Shown: in pieces, positions 6,834-7,605 of the stretch | Position numbering within the stretch: position 1 is the first letter of the stretch | How the letters are laid out: each line of letters opens with the position of its first letter | Origin: Oscillospiraceae bacterium | Lineage (GTDB): Bacteria; Bacillota; Clostridia; Oscillospirales; Ruminococcaceae | Direction of reading: 5' to 3' | NCBI GenBank assembly: GCA_017544185.1 | Contig: JAFYEQ010000382.1 | Coordinates: 1-7,605, forward strand | Length of the DNA stretch: 7,605 nt | Program-made: the position numbers and the translations under genes | Notes under the pieces: generated by a model | Seen by the model: only the letters and a program-made list of their open reading frames with translations | Databases searched by the model: none | Told to the model about the DNA's origin: nothing

Positions 6834-7605
6834 GCAGCCTTCACGAAGAATGCGGTGTGTTCGGGATATGGTCATCCGGACGTTCAGCTCTGGCAGATAC
6901 CGTTTACTACGGGCTCTACGCCCTGCAGCACAGGGGACAGGAGAGCTGCGGCATAGCGGTGTGCGATGACGGAGTCATCACGGTCCATAAGGATATGGGT
7001 CTGGTGGGAGATGTGTTTACACCGTTGGTACTGTCACAGATACCGAAGGGCAACATCGCCGCAGGTCATGTGCGGTACTCCACCACGGGCGGCAATGAGC
7101 GCCGCAACGCTCAGCCCATAGTCGTCGACCATCAGAAGGGGCGTATGGCCATAGCCCACAACGGCGACCTGTCCAATGCACAGGCGCTGCGGACAAAGCT
7201 GGAGCTCAGCGGTGCCATATTCCACACCACTTCGGATACAGAGATCATAGCGTATATCATCACGAGGGAGCGACTGAAGCTCCCCTCCATAGAGGATGCG
7301 GTATCCGCTGCGATGGACACGATAGAGGGAGCCTATTCACTTGTGATAGTATCCCCCTCGAAGCTGATCGCCGCGAGAGACCCTCACGGGTTCAGACCGC
7401 TGTGCTACGGCAGGCTTCCCGACGGGAGCTATGTGGTCTCCTCGGAGAGCTGCGGCATCACCACCGTGGGAGGCACCTTCATACGGGACATAGACCCGGG
7501 CGAGATGCTGGTGTTCACCTCGGACGGGATAGTATCCCGGAAGGAGCACTGCTGCACCGCACCAAGGCGGGTATGTATATTCGAGTATATATACTTCGCC
7601 CGTCC
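6830..7605 (+). CDS. purF: Amidophosphoribosyltransferase PurF, N-terminal part (cut by right edge)
   Basis: Glutamine-PRPP amidotransferase, the first committed step of purine synthesis: PRPP plus glutamine gives 5-phosphoribosylamine. There are 258 complete codons of a family of about 450-500; the frame is open to the right edge. The protein starts MSSLHEECGVFGIW, so catalytic Cys8 would be exposed by removing seven residues. Other class-II amidotransferase landmarks are LQHRGQESCGI (32-42), GHVRYSTTGG (79-88), NAQP (93-96), AHNGDL (109-114) and DPHGFRPL. CIFEYIYFARP at the right edge marks PurF; Cys249 matches the first cluster cysteine of the Bacillus-type Fe-S PurF. The PRPP-binding domain is off the window. 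The ATG overlaps the gltD stop as ATGA, and GAGGAG lies 6 nt upstream inside gltD, so translation is probably coupled to gltD. A missing C-terminal half or a fusion cannot be excluded. Confidence 0.95.
   Translation, partial: MSSLHEECGVFGIWSSGRSALADTVYYGLYALQHRGQESCGIAVCDDGVITVHKDMGLVGDVFTPLVLSQIPKGNIAAGHVRYSTTGGNERRNAQPIVVDHQKGRMAIAHNGDLSNAQALRTKLELSGAIFHTTSDTEIIAYIITRERLKLPSIEDAVSAAMDTIEGAYSLVIVSPSKLIAARDPHGFRPLCYGRLPDGSYVVSSESCGITTVGGTFIRDIDPGEMLVFTSDGIVSRKEHCCTAPRRVCIFEYIYFAR

Overview
The window reads as ordinary chromosomal DNA of a bacterium, most likely a Clostridia-class member of the Bacillota, possibly close to Ruminococcus. The grounds are strong purine-rich Shine-Dalgarno sites, consensus TTGACA promoters in AT-rich spacers, a clostridial-looking GltD N-terminus, a PurF of the Fe-S/propeptide type, and GC-rich genes that nevertheless prefer ATA for isoleucine. 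The class is fairly safe; the genus is a guess.

Layout. Positions 1-455 (minus strand) hold the N-terminal third of an ammonium transporter (Amt), cut by the left edge. Positions 456-895 are a 440-bp AT-rich divergent control region. It has a consensus promoter facing each way (amt about 547-575, gltB 792-820), a structured leader on each side, and a set of nested inverted repeats between them (601-706). Positions 896-5371 encode the complete large subunit of glutamate synthase (GltB), 5376-6833 the complete small subunit (GltD), and 6830-7605 the first 258 codons of amidophosphoribosyltransferase (PurF), cut by the right edge. gltB, gltD and purF are packed with a 4-nt gap and then a 4-nt ATGA overlap, so they look like one translationally coupled operon.

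How the genes work together. Amt brings in ammonium. Glutamine synthetase, not in the window, would fix it into glutamine. GltBD turns glutamine plus 2-oxoglutarate into two glutamates. PurF spends glutamine at the committing step of purine synthesis. The window is thus a nitrogen-assimilation locus with purine synthesis joined to the glutamate synthase operon.

The genes are well-known families. The most interesting part is the non-coding control region. Both predicted transcripts begin with a similar element, GCAA - 8 or 9 nt - CGTC - 6 nt - GATG, placed exactly 10 nt after the -10 box in each case. Several of the possible six-base loops have A at position 1 and G at position 4, the signature of RNA targets of ANTAR-domain regulators. 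In the amt leader this fold competes with a 10-12 bp hairpin. A shared RNA-level nitrogen switch on both sides of the spacer is a reasonable hypothesis, but it was seen by eye and not tested.
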